Source: Saprospiraceae bacterium
GTDB lineage: Bacteria > Bacteroidota > Bacteroidia > Chitinophagales > Saprospiraceae
Direction of reading: 5' to 3'
DNA length: 64,000 nt
NCBI GenBank assembly: GCA_028280415.1
Contig: JANQLV010000023.1
Span: 372,001-436,000, forward strand
Below are positions 26,686 to 34,955 of this stretch, one piece after another. The position numbers were made by a program, and so were the translations under genes. The notes under the pieces are model-generated. The model searched no databases, was not told the origin of the DNA, and saw only the letters and a program-made list of their open reading frames with translations. Positions within the stretch are counted from its first letter, which is position 1. Every line of letters starts with the position of its first letter.

Positions 26686-28092
26686 TTAGAATGCGTTGAT
26701 ACGTGTTTTTCGGCTGAAAACGGTGAGAAAGATAATTTTGAGATCCAGCGTAAACTTCCAGTTTTCAATATACCAGAGGTCATGCCATACCCTTTTGCGC
26801 TTTTGCTCTTTTGTAAGAGTAGGTCCGCGCCAGCCATTAACTTGTGCCCAACCCGTAATTCCGGGTTTGACATAATGTCGAACCATATAATCATTGACAA
26901 TTTTTCGAAAGTCCTTATCCAGATTGACCCTATGTGGACGCGGCCCTACAACACTCATTTCCCCCTTTAAAACATTAAAAAACTGAGGCAATTCATCCAG
27001 GTCATATTTGCGCAAATACTTTCCTATTTTGGTAATGCGTGGATCATTTTTTACAGTGGACTTCGTACCATTTATGGGATTATCGCAAATGGACATGGAT
27101 CGAAATTTATAACATTTAAAAACGTTTCCGGATTCTCCTTTGCGCAAAGGAGTATAGAAAACAGGGCCTTTCCCATCCATATAAATAATGATTCCGATGA
27201 TCAGAAAAATAGGTGATAACAAAATCAAAACGGTCAGGGAAAAGAATATATCGAAAATCCTTTTCAGAAAGAAATTACTAAAATTGTCAAGCGGTGTTTG
27301 TCGATATTGAAACAGGGTTAACCCGTCGAGGCTATAGGGTTTCAAAGTACTTCCTGGAAGTATCGGCGTATCCGGAATAATATTTACCCGAATTCCTTTA
27401 TAATCTGCTAATTTGATGATCTCTTTAATTGCTTTTTCACTTAAAGCGCCTCCGGCAATAAAAATTTCATCGACAATCTGGTTTTCCAAAATAGCCTGCA
27501 AATTACGGACCTTGCCCAGATTGATTAATCCTTCAATCGTATTTTTAGAACGAAAATCGTCTAAAAAGCCAATAATACCATAACCTTGATCCCGGATCGA
27601 TTTTACTAAGTATTGGGTGTTTTTCCATTTCTTTCCAATACCGATGAGCAATATGCTGGATTCATAAGCGGCCTTGTTCTTTCTTTTTAAAATATCCTGA
27701 AACAAGCTAAAAGAAATAATATTAGCCAGAGAAAAGATCAAAATGGGAAAAATGAAAGTAGTTCGATTGAAGTATTCAATTTTAAAAATGATGGCAATGG
27801 TAGATAGAATACCAATGAACATAAAGGTGCTTAGGATAAAGGATTTGATTTTTTTCCGGCTTCCTTTTGAAATATAAAAATCCTGATCCCGGTTGATGAG
27901 CAGGATAAGGGCCCAAACCCCGTTAAATATTAATAGAAGTGTGATTAATTCGCCAGGAACGAAGTTAATGGCTTCAAAAGGGAAATTTTTTATAAAAAAA
28001 ACGGAAATGACGCTGAGGTTCAGCAGGAGAAATTCAATAATAATATTCGAAAAAACAACATGTTGTTTTTTTGGTATCATAGATATGTTCAA
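26686..28092 (-). CDS. Undecaprenyl-phosphate sugar phosphotransferase (priming enzyme)
   Basis: This protein of 468 residues has four or so N-terminal membrane helices, a central nucleotide-binding-like region (ESSILLIGIGKKW), a fifth helix at IFFSLTVLILLSPIFLIIG and the catalytic C-terminus: PVFYTPLRKGESG, FKCYKFRSM, DELPQFFNVLKGEMSVVGPRP and GITGWAQVNGWRG. This is the WcaJ/WbaP-type polyprenyl glycosyl-phosphotransferase, which places the first sugar phosphate on undecaprenyl phosphate. It starts the sugar half of the polysaccharide locus. The first sugar cannot be told from sequence. Confidence 0.93.
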   Translation of the reverse strand: MNISMIPKKQHVVFSNIIIEFLLLNLSVISVFFIKNFPFEAINFVPGELITLLLIFNGVWALILLINRDQDFYISKGSRKKIKSFILSTFMFIGILSTIAIIFKIEYFNRTTFIFPILIFSLANIISFSLFQDILKRKNKAAYESSILLIGIGKKWKNTQYLVKSIRDQGYGIIGFLDDFRSKNTIEGLINLGKVRNLQAILENQIVDEIFIAGGALSEKAIKEIIKLADYKGIRVNIIPDTPILPGSTLKPYSLDGLTLFQYRQTPLDNFSNFFLKRIFDIFFSLTVLILLSPIFLIIGIIIYMDGKGPVFYTPLRKGESGNVFKCYKFRSMSICDNPINGTKSTVKNDPRITKIGKYLRKYDLDELPQFFNVLKGEMSVVGPRPHRVNLDKDFRKIVNDYMVRHYVKPGITGWAQVNGWRGPTLTKEQKRKRVWHDLWYIENWKFTLDLKIIFLTVFSRKTRINAF

Positions 28093-28410
28093 ATTGTAAG
28101 ATTACGAATGCTGATAGTCCACAAAAGAGTTATACCGAAGGGGGGAAGGTTAACTTATAATTGCGGAATATTCCGAGGGGATGTAAGTATTGGTATAAGG
28201 GGAAATTGACAAAGCCCAATTTGGCCCGACTCCACAAAAGTAAATTAAATATTTTGATGAGTCAAATATTTTAAAAATACATATAATAGGTTTGTTGGAT
28301 TACCTATAGCTTTTTAGCAATCTTTCTATAGTAATTTACATTTTCTCCAATTCCTGCTGCTTATCTTGTCTCTATCTTTCCTTTTAACATTGTTTTTTAT
28401 CGAAAGCTTC
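28093..28410. other. Intergenic region with AT-rich hairpin
   Basis: These 318 bases lie between the DUF1080 stop and the priming transferase start. AAATATTTTGA and TCAAATATTT at 28247-28271 form an AT-rich hairpin with one bulged T. The promoter of the downstream operon should be here. No gene was seen. Confidence 0.5.
28247..28271. repeat. AT-rich inverted repeat
   Basis: AAATATTTTGA, a 4-base loop and TCAAATATTT pair except for one bulged T. It may terminate the DUF1080 transcript or bind a regulator of the polysaccharide operon. There is no direct evidence for either. Confidence 0.4.
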
Positions 28411-29286
28411 TTAATAAATGCAAAGGGAATTATCTGCTTTTACAAAATAGGATTTATAATTCCTGGCTTTTTTATCCATGCAGCCACAAAGATTGAGCAA
28501 TCGGATAGACCGAAAATCAATCGGATGTGTTTCGGCCTGAATAGAAATATAGCCTTCTTTAACCGCTTTTCCCTCTATAACCAGACTGCTATCATGTCCA
28601 TTGACATATCGACCGCCAATGATGGGCTTACTATATTCGAGTACGGGCTCTCCCTCAACAATATGACGAATCAGGGAATCTCCCAAAACTAAAGCTTCGA
28701 CCCTGACCCATTGATCACCATGATAGGTTTTCGAGGAGGAACTAACACAATGCGGCGTAAATAATGTATCGTACATAATGACATGTGTGCCCGGTGAACA
28801 GAGATTACCTGTTGACCTTTCGTCTGTACCATTTCCTCCCAGCAATTGCATTTCTAAAGAAATGGGAAAATCCTGCTCCAGGCCCATGCTTTCAGGAGAT
28901 TGGCAGTGTAGCATTAAGCCATTGTTTCGAAATGCCCAAGCCGGAGCTCCGGGCATTTGTTCTCCAACAAAACGATAAGTCGCTTTTAATTTATAATAGG
29001 AAAATTTGTCCTTATAAAAAAGATGACCAAAATGTGTCTGGAAGGAATCTTGTGGATTGTATCTTACGCTTAGCAAACTATCCTTATAAACAAAGCGATT
29101 CTTAAAGTTTTCGCCCAGCTTATATCCGGCAAATTTGGGTGTCCAATCCTGCATTCCTGATCCGTCAAATAAGTTGATCCATTCCTCCCGATCAGGATCA
29201 GTGGGGCCGGAAGCTTCCTGAGAACAGGAAAAGAAGCTAAAAAATAAAAGGGCTAAAAAGGAGCGGAATAAAGATGTTTTTTTCAT
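28411..29286 (-). CDS. DUF1080 (3-keto-glycoside hydrolase-like) lipoprotein
   Basis: This protein of 291 residues has a lipobox at FFSFFSCSQ. The DUF1080 jelly roll starts at EEWINLFDGSGMQDWTPK and includes FSYYKLKATYRF, NNGLMLHCQSP, ISLEMQLLGG and HGDQWVRVEALVLG. Characterised members hydrolyse or eliminate 3-keto-glycosides. After the domain the protein ends in a Cys-rich tail, CGCMDKKARNYKSYF then NSLCIY. It resembles the Gly-Cys-Met/Thr-Asp...Asn-Tyr...Cys-Tyr repeat of secreted Bacteroidota proteins. It is separate from the DUF1080 genes at 54-60 kb and sits inside the polysaccharide locus. Confidence 0.83.
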   Translation of the reverse strand: MKKTSLFRSFLALLFFSFFSCSQEASGPTDPDREEWINLFDGSGMQDWTPKFAGYKLGENFKNRFVYKDSLLSVRYNPQDSFQTHFGHLFYKDKFSYYKLKATYRFVGEQMPGAPAWAFRNNGLMLHCQSPESMGLEQDFPISLEMQLLGGNGTDERSTGNLCSPGTHVIMYDTLFTPHCVSSSSKTYHGDQWVRVEALVLGDSLIRHIVEGEPVLEYSKPIIGGRYVNGHDSSLVIEGKAVKEGYISIQAETHPIDFRSIRLLNLCGCMDKKARNYKSYFVKADNSLCIY

Positions 29287-29627
29287 AATAAGAAAATGGA
29301 AAAGGTGAAAGGGTTTTATAAAAATGTACCTATATACCAGAGGACACCCGAAGGATCATGAAGAAAGAATTCACGCCCCCTGTCATTATTTTTGATATCT
29401 GAAAGTCTGACATCTGGATAAAATTCTGATATCTAAAAGATAAGATTTTTTTGCTTCTTCTAAGCAATAAGAATGTATCGTTGTAAGATTTAGTCCTGTA
29501 TTTGAATCGGAGATTGATAATAGCTCTTAAGCATGTAGCGGAAACATTTTGAGTCCTGTGAAATCTGTTTTATAGCACTTGGTACATTCTTTGGCTTTAT
29601 ACTGTTTAGGAATTTTGTGATCCGATT
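29287..29627. other. Divergent intergenic region with repeated TGAYATCT
   Basis: These 341 bases lie between two divergent starts. TGATATCT (29393-29400), TGACATCT (29408-29415) and TGATATCT (29427-29434) recur at 15- and 19-base steps and could be operator sites. No coding frame was seen. Confidence 0.45.
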
Positions 29628-31211
29628 ATGAAAAATAGACTCAAAATAGGGATTGTAATGGATGATCCGCTGCCCCGGGCCTGGGAATATACTTTGATAC
29701 AGCAGATGCTGGAAAGTAAGATACTCGATCTGGAATGCCTGCTCTATTTTGAAGAAAAGCAAGTGCCATCATCTCGAATTTGGCAAAGGCACCTAAATCT
29801 AGATCAGGCTTATTTTAAACCTCAGCCTAATGCTTTTGAGATATCGACAAGCACAGTAGCTTTTGGGGACCTTCCAAAAGTAAAATTTGAAAATGCTGCT
29901 TGTTTGAAGACACTAGAACTGGATGTTTTGCTGTGGTTGAGTGACAAGCCTTTAGTCGAAGCATTGAATAATTATTTATCCACGGGTGTTTTATATTTTT
30001 TACACGGCGCTAGGATGGATACGAGTTGGGCTTTTTTAGGGTATTGGGAGTTTATTAAAAAACAGGAAGTAATCGCTTCTACCCTCGTCTTTGATAGCTT
30101 TTTGACAAAAGAGCGCCAGATAATTTATCAAACCTGGTCAATGATGCCTTCGATGTCGATCTCAAGGTCGAGAAACGAACATGCATGGAAGTTGACTTCT
30201 CTGGCTTATAGAGCTTTGCGGATATTGAGTGAAAAAGGAATCGGAGCATTGCCAAAAGTTGATTATAAAGAAACAAAGGAATCTTTAAGCATAAGAATAG
30301 AAGACAATTATCCTACCCTTTTTCAGGGGATAATTAATCTGGCCAAGCATTTTAACCGAATGCTTTATAAAGCTTTTCGGAAAATAGCATATCGGGAGCA
30401 ATGGATACTTTTGCTGGATCGGGAAAGAAGGGCTTCGACAGCCTTTAAAGAATTCAAAAAAATATTGCCCCCCAAAGATCGATTCTGGGCGGATCCCTTT
30501 TTAGTCAAATACGAAGGAAGTCAATATCTGTTTTTTGAAGAATTACCCTTTGCAACGGACAAAGGACATTTGAGTGTATTAGAAATTGCAGAAGATGGAA
30601 CACTAGGGCGTCCTACGATAATACTTGATAAGCCATATCATTTGTCCTATCCTTTTATCTTCGAAAAAGATGGAACCTACTACATGATTCCTGAATCCTA
30701 TCAGGATCGTACGATACAATTATATGAATGTAAACAGTTTCCTTTTCATTGGGAGCATAAAATGAATATCATGGAAGGCGTAAATGCCTTTGATACGACC
30801 CTGTATTTCCACAATGATAAATGGTGGCTTTTTACGGTATTGACAGAGCATCAGGGTGGTGGTCATAATGATGAACTCTTCTTGTTTTTTTCGGATACGC
30901 CCTTTACTCAAAAATGGCAGGCTCATCCACAGAATCCAATTGTTTCTGATGTGCGGCGCGCTCGACCGGCCGGAAATATTTACAAAGAGCATGGAAAAAT
31001 TATTCGCCCTTCGCAGGATTGTGCAAGAAAGTATGGCTTTGGCTTTAATCTCAATGAAATTGAAGTATTGACGGAAACGGATTATCAGGAAAAGTGTATC
31101 TTGAATATTCGTCCGGACTGGGATCAAAAGCTGACGCGGACCCATTCCTTTAATCATTCGCAAGGAATGACCGTGATTGATGCCGTAATCCAACGGTCGA
31201 GGTTTTTTTAA
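29628..31211 (+). CDS. Formyltransferase-like / GINT1-like propeller fusion
   Basis: The protein is 527 residues. Residues 1-175 (KIGIVMDDPLPRAWEYTLI, LDVLLWLSDK, FLHGARMD...GYWEF) resemble a methionyl-tRNA-formyltransferase-type fold, with its catalytic Asn/His/Asp not clearly conserved. From about residue 284, DRFWADPFLVKYEG, YLFFEELPF, SYPFIFEKDGTYYMIPES and FDTTLYFHNDKWWLFT form a five-blade GH43-like propeller. It matches the glucosamine inositolphosphorylceramide transferase N-terminal family. The bacterial members sit in glycan loci, and a glycosyl or acyl transfer role is inferred. No signal peptide is seen. Confidence 0.72.
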   Translation: MKNRLKIGIVMDDPLPRAWEYTLIQQMLESKILDLECLLYFEEKQVPSSRIWQRHLNLDQAYFKPQPNAFEISTSTVAFGDLPKVKFENAACLKTLELDVLLWLSDKPLVEALNNYLSTGVLYFLHGARMDTSWAFLGYWEFIKKQEVIASTLVFDSFLTKERQIIYQTWSMMPSMSISRSRNEHAWKLTSLAYRALRILSEKGIGALPKVDYKETKESLSIRIEDNYPTLFQGIINLAKHFNRMLYKAFRKIAYREQWILLLDRERRASTAFKEFKKILPPKDRFWADPFLVKYEGSQYLFFEELPFATDKGHLSVLEIAEDGTLGRPTIILDKPYHLSYPFIFEKDGTYYMIPESYQDRTIQLYECKQFPFHWEHKMNIMEGVNAFDTTLYFHNDKWWLFTVLTEHQGGGHNDELFLFFSDTPFTQKWQAHPQNPIVSDVRRARPAGNIYKEHGKIIRPSQDCARKYGFGFNLNEIEVLTETDYQEKCILNIRPDWDQKLTRTHSFNHSQGMTVIDAVIQRSRFF

Positions 31212-31256
31212 AAGCGCTTGCTTGTCTCATTACCTTTTATTCATAGAGCCCTTTTT

Positions 31257-31703
31257 ATGTTTGCAGAAGAATTTAAAATTGGCCCATTTAAACGCGACGA
31301 TTATCAGGAATACAAAACCTGGTTTTCTGATTCAAGGATTAGCACCGCCTTAGGAGATGTCGATTTAGAGTGGCTGGAATTTGTTCAGAAAGATAAAACG
31401 GGGCAGGAATTTGCCATCCGGCAAAACGGAGTATTATTAGCCGTAGCAGGTGTCGTCTTACCTATTGCAGAAAAACCAGCATATGTAATCAGTAATATTG
31501 CAGTAAATCCCGATTTTATGCAAAAAGGGATTGGTTCTAAAGTATTGGTTTTGATCATGCAGCAATTTAGATTAAAATCGAACGAATATTGGCTGGCTTA
31601 CGTAGAACGTGAAAATGAAGTAGCACAATCATTCTTTGAACGAAATGGTTGGCGAAGTATTAATGACGAAGGAGAAGGGATGCTTACTTATCGATTTGTG
31701 TAA
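31257..31703 (+). CDS. GNAT-family acetyltransferase
   Basis: The protein is 148 residues from the ATG at 31257 (an upstream TTG at 31218 is in frame but less likely). VISNIAVNPDFMQKGIGSKVL is the acetyl-CoA-binding motif A with the Q/RxxGxG loop, followed by VERENEVAQSFFERNGW, the usual motif B. It transfers an acetyl group from acetyl-CoA to an amine that cannot be predicted. It follows the GINT1-like gene by 45 bases, so shared transcription and sugar N-acetylation are possible. Confidence 0.85.
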   Translation: MFAEEFKIGPFKRDDYQEYKTWFSDSRISTALGDVDLEWLEFVQKDKTGQEFAIRQNGVLLAVAGVVLPIAEKPAYVISNIAVNPDFMQKGIGSKVLVLIMQQFRLKSNEYWLAYVERENEVAQSFFERNGWRSINDEGEGMLTYRFV

Positions 31704-31746
31704 AGAAATAGTTTTTATGATTACCTTCGGATAAAGATGAGATACT

Positions 31747-32799
31747 ATGGTGACCAAATTAATACCGGAAATTAATAAGGTTTATATCATTGAAAAATAT
31801 ACCTTGCTTCATATCCTAAAAGGACTCGGAGGGATTCAGGTTGACTTTAAGACTTACCACGATTGGAATGATAAAATAATTTTTCTGGAAAAGGGCCAGT
31901 ATATCAAATTTCTAAGCGAAAACTTCATCGTTCGAAAGATTGAATTTCCCGACGACATCATTTTTTATAATAAAGATGTCCGTGTGTTATTTAAGCATTT
32001 GATCGAGCTGGGCTATATCAATTTTGCAGAATGTGAAGATTGCCAAAAATATCTTAACGATACTGTTTTCTCCGATCATGTAAATAAAATTATTGACGTT
32101 TCATCCGAACAATGGTTTTGGCAAAATCCTTTTCAGGCTAATAAGGAAGAATATCATATTATATTCGAAGTAAAAGATATCATTGATAGAAAATATAAGA
32201 ATAACCTTTCTAATGAACAGATGAGCCGCCTGATTAAATTTAACGGACATAATGCACAAGCCCTTTACAAAAATAAAATAGGCGTTTCGATAAAATCACT
32301 GTTACATCAAAAAAGACTTTTAGAAAGTAAAAAAGAAGTTGTATTTACCGATAAAAGCATCAAGGAAATCGCTTATGGTTTAGGCTTTAAAGATCCGGCA
32401 TATTTCAATCGGCAGTTTAAAAATAATTCCGGAAAGAGTCCAATAGAATTCCGAAAAGAATTTGATTTTGCACGGACAGATTCTTTTATTAGGGATTTAT
32501 ATGATTTATTAGAAAACTATCACAAGGAAGAACATACTGTAGGTTTTTATGCAGAGAAGATGAGTATGTCAATTAAAACGATTTCCAGAAAGGTCAGAGA
32601 GAAACTAAACATCTCAATTGGTCAATTAATTCGGCAGCAAATTATTAATACTGCAAAATCTTTGCTGGCATATGAAATTCCCGTCAACGAAATTGCGTTT
32701 CGGTTAGGCTTTGAAGAGGCTAATCATTTCTCTGCATTTTTCAAGCACCAGACTGGCCTAACACCTTCCGAATACAAAAACAAAAAGTACAATCATTAG
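31747..32799 (+). CDS. AraC-family regulator with two HTH domains
   Basis: This protein of 350 residues contains two AraC-type helix-turn-helix modules. The first is near 180-245 (IKEIAYGLGFKDPAYFNRQFK, GKSPIEFRKEF). The second is at 270-347 (VNEIAFRLGFEEANHFSAFFK, GLTPSEYKNK). Each ends in the conserved GxxPxxFR/YK element. The first 150 residues are a sensor region of unknown ligand. Two complete AraC domains in one chain is unusual, as most members have one. The NTF2-like and YHS genes follow. ATTTTTCGTACTA / ATTTTTGTACTA repeats lie between this gene and the NTF2-like gene, a likely binding site. Confidence 0.86.
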   Translation: MVTKLIPEINKVYIIEKYTLLHILKGLGGIQVDFKTYHDWNDKIIFLEKGQYIKFLSENFIVRKIEFPDDIIFYNKDVRVLFKHLIELGYINFAECEDCQKYLNDTVFSDHVNKIIDVSSEQWFWQNPFQANKEEYHIIFEVKDIIDRKYKNNLSNEQMSRLIKFNGHNAQALYKNKIGVSIKSLLHQKRLLESKKEVVFTDKSIKEIAYGLGFKDPAYFNRQFKNNSGKSPIEFRKEFDFARTDSFIRDLYDLLENYHKEEHTVGFYAEKMSMSIKTISRKVREKLNISIGQLIRQQIINTAKSLLAYEIPVNEIAFRLGFEEANHFSAFFKHQTGLTPSEYKNKKYNH

Positions 32800-32802
32800 G
32801 GC

Positions 32803-32848
32803 ATTTTTCGTACTACATTTCTGAGGACTTAGATTCATTTTTGTACTA
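32803..32848. repeat. Direct repeat, possible AraC-type operator
   Basis: ATTTTTCGTACTA (32803-32815) and ATTTTTGTACTA (32837-32848) are nearly identical and start 34 bases apart, about three helical turns. They lie just before the NTF2-like gene and just after the AraC-type gene, as expected for a regulator that binds paired direct half-sites. Confidence 0.5.
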
Positions 32849-32875
32849 TCAATTATTAATAAAATATTTATCGAA

Positions 32876-33226
32876 ATGAATCTAAAAAATCGAGTTCAGG
32901 AAATGGACGAATTAGTAAAACAAGGTGCAATGGTAAATGCCGTCACAAAATTTTTTGCGGACCTTGCAGCTACATCTGATTATCGTGATGTGACCACATC
33001 AGATAAAAGGCAAATGATCGAAAAAATGGAAACTTTTACTGGAGCTATTGCCAATGTAAATGGTATTCAACATCATCATACGATTGTAGAGGGTAATGTT
33101 TCCGCTTCAGAATTCACCTTTAATTTTGACATGAAAGATGGCAGTAAAATCTACTGGCATGAAATCATCCGTAGAATCTGGAATGATGAAGGCAAAGTGA
33201 TTAAAGAAGAATACTTTCTAGCCTAA
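32876..33226 (+). CDS. NTF2-like / SnoaL-like small protein
   Basis: The protein is 116 residues without a signal peptide. The helix VNAVTKFFADLAATSDYRDVT, then a beta-rich half ending HEIIRRIWNDEGKVIKEEYF, has the alpha+beta cone pattern of the NTF2/SnoaL group. Members are cyclases, isomerases or ligand binders, and no catalytic set can be assigned. It lies 76 bases after the AraC-type gene and is followed by the YHS gene, so the three look like one regulon. Confidence 0.72.
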   Translation: MNLKNRVQEMDELVKQGAMVNAVTKFFADLAATSDYRDVTTSDKRQMIEKMETFTGAIANVNGIQHHHTIVEGNVSASEFTFNFDMKDGSKIYWHEIIRRIWNDEGKVIKEEYFLA

Positions 33227-33265
33227 GTGAAAAAGACTTATTTTTTAAATTAAAATTCAAAAAAA

Positions 33266-33733
33266 ATGAAATCATATATTTTTTTAATTCTTGCTATATT
33301 TTTATTTAGTAGCACAAGCTTTAGTCAGGATAATAAAGCGAATAATATTGATAATAGTAATATTGCATTGCAAGGGTATAGTCCAGTGTCTTATGCGGAT
33401 TTGGGACTAGCACAAAAAGGGCTTAAAGAATTTAAGTCGGAATATCAGAAAGTGATTTATTACTTTACTTCACAGGATCAGAAAAAACAATTTGATCGAA
33501 ATCCGGAAAAATACTTACCACAGTATGGAGGTTTCTGTGCTTTTGGCATTTACGCCGGTGCGAAATTTCGACCAGATCCAAATAAGTTTATAAGTCAAAA
33601 TGGTAAGTACTTTTTGTTTCTTTATAACTTGGAATTGGATGCCCAGCAGCTTTGGCTAAATGAAAATAATCATGACAAGTTGGTGAAAGTAGCTAATAAG
33701 AACTGGGAGAAACTCAGTAAAACATATAACTAA
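33266..33733 (+). CDS. Secreted YHS-domain protein
   Basis: The signal peptide (MKSYIFLILAIFLFSSTSFSQ) is followed by a YHS-like region: IALQGYSPVSYADLG, IYYFTSQDQKKQFDRNPEKY and PQYGGFCAFGIYAG. YHS domains are small metal-binding modules found on copper ATPases and standalone periplasmic proteins. In this branch the typical Tyr-His-Ser becomes QYGGFCAFG, with one Cys. The job is unknown, possibly metal or redox sensing (inference). At 155 residues it is complete. Confidence 0.8.
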   Translation: MKSYIFLILAIFLFSSTSFSQDNKANNIDNSNIALQGYSPVSYADLGLAQKGLKEFKSEYQKVIYYFTSQDQKKQFDRNPEKYLPQYGGFCAFGIYAGAKFRPDPNKFISQNGKYFLFLYNLELDAQQLWLNENNHDKLVKVANKNWEKLSKTYN

Positions 33734-33742
33734 CAAGGATAC

Positions 33743-33794
33743 GAGAAGGATGGGAGTTTTTTCTACAATAAGAGGTAAAGCATTCATCCTTCTC
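33743..33794. terminator. Possible bidirectional terminator between convergent genes
   Basis: GAGAAGGATG (33743-33752) and CATCCTTCTC (33785-33794) are perfect 10-bp arms around a 32-nt loop. They lie between the YHS stop and the glycosyltransferase stop on the opposite strand. The loop is long, so support is moderate. Confidence 0.45.
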
Positions 33795-34952
33795 TTAATT
33801 AAAAAGTCTGAGATACTGCTCGGCAATTTTTACCTGATCAAAATCTTTAACTCGTTCAAAACCTTCTTTGATGAATTCCTGCCGAAGTGTATCATCTTCT
33901 AATAACAACTGTAGGGACCTGGCCAGTAAATCAATGGCTCCGACCGGATAGAGCAAACCATAATCCCCGTACTCTATCTGATTTTTAAGCTGGCGGCTTA
34001 AATCGGATTCCGGATGAATAATTTCCCGTGGTCCTGAAATACAGTCTGAGGAAATAAGCGCCGTTCCGCAGGCCATTGCTTCGATCAAAATATTGGGAAG
34101 CCCTTCCCGCTCACTGGTCAGAACAAGTATATCTGATCTTGAAATATAAGCGAAAGGGTTTTGTTGATAACCCAGGAAATGTAACTTATCCTGGATTTTG
34201 AGTTCAGTGCTAAGCTGTTCCAGAGGACCACGAAGGTCACCGTCTCCAATGAAAATTAATTCGGTATTCGAATGATGTTTTTCAATCTTTTGGAAAGCAT
34301 AAATCAGATCGTCCAACCTTTTTCCTTTGACAATCCGGCCTACTGAGATGATGTATTTTTTGTTATTATGGAAATCAAAATCCTGTACTGCTTCTTTTGC
34401 TCTTTGCTGAATCTCTCCGATATTATGCGGATTATAGATTGCCCGATGCATGGGATGATCTTTTAGATCGAGATACTCATCCAGTTCGTTTTTCATCACT
34501 TCACAAATCGAGATAACAGAATCTGCCCTTTGAAAAATGAATTGATAAATCCATTTGGCAATAACCTGATAGTAAATTGGTTTGTGATCAAAGTTTATTC
34601 TGGAATGTACGACAATCTGTGCGTGATGTTTAGAACCGAAAAGCTTGGCTAGAACATTAATAAAACTGGCACGGAGCAAATGACTTTGTACAATTTGTCC
34701 CGGTTTTTTGATAGACTTTTTAAGTCGAAAAGCACAAACAAAGAGGTAGGGCATTTTCAGAATGCCGTTTTCCATCGACTCATAATCCGTGAGATAATTC
34801 GCCGGGATTTCATTTGGAAGCTCGTAGAAGCGTTCTTTTTCAATTAGGATCAATTCCAGCGTTTTACCGGAATGCTTGAAGCGCTCCAATAAGGTAAGCA
34901 CTACTTTTTCAGCTCCACCAGAAGTCAGGGAATTAATAAAAACTGAGATCAT
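33795..34952 (-). CDS. Glycosyltransferase family 4
   Basis: This GT-B enzyme of 385 residues begins FINSLTSGGAEKVVLTLL (donor/acceptor glycine-rich loop). The second domain has ISVGRIVKGKRLDDLIYAF, ELIFIGDGDLRGPLE, LTSEREGLPNILIEAM (EX7E motif) and ALISSDCISGPREII. It adds a sugar to the lipid-linked repeat unit. It is the last gene of the export half of the locus and begins 3 bases after the preceding GT stop. The sugar is unknown. Confidence 0.9.
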   Translation of the reverse strand: MISVFINSLTSGGAEKVVLTLLERFKHSGKTLELILIEKERFYELPNEIPANYLTDYESMENGILKMPYLFVCAFRLKKSIKKPGQIVQSHLLRASFINVLAKLFGSKHHAQIVVHSRINFDHKPIYYQVIAKWIYQFIFQRADSVISICEVMKNELDEYLDLKDHPMHRAIYNPHNIGEIQQRAKEAVQDFDFHNNKKYIISVGRIVKGKRLDDLIYAFQKIEKHHSNTELIFIGDGDLRGPLEQLSTELKIQDKLHFLGYQQNPFAYISRSDILVLTSEREGLPNILIEAMACGTALISSDCISGPREIIHPESDLSRQLKNQIEYGDYGLLYPVGAIDLLARSLQLLLEDDTLRQEFIKEGFERVKDFDQVKIAEQYLRLFN

Positions 34953-34955
34953 CTG

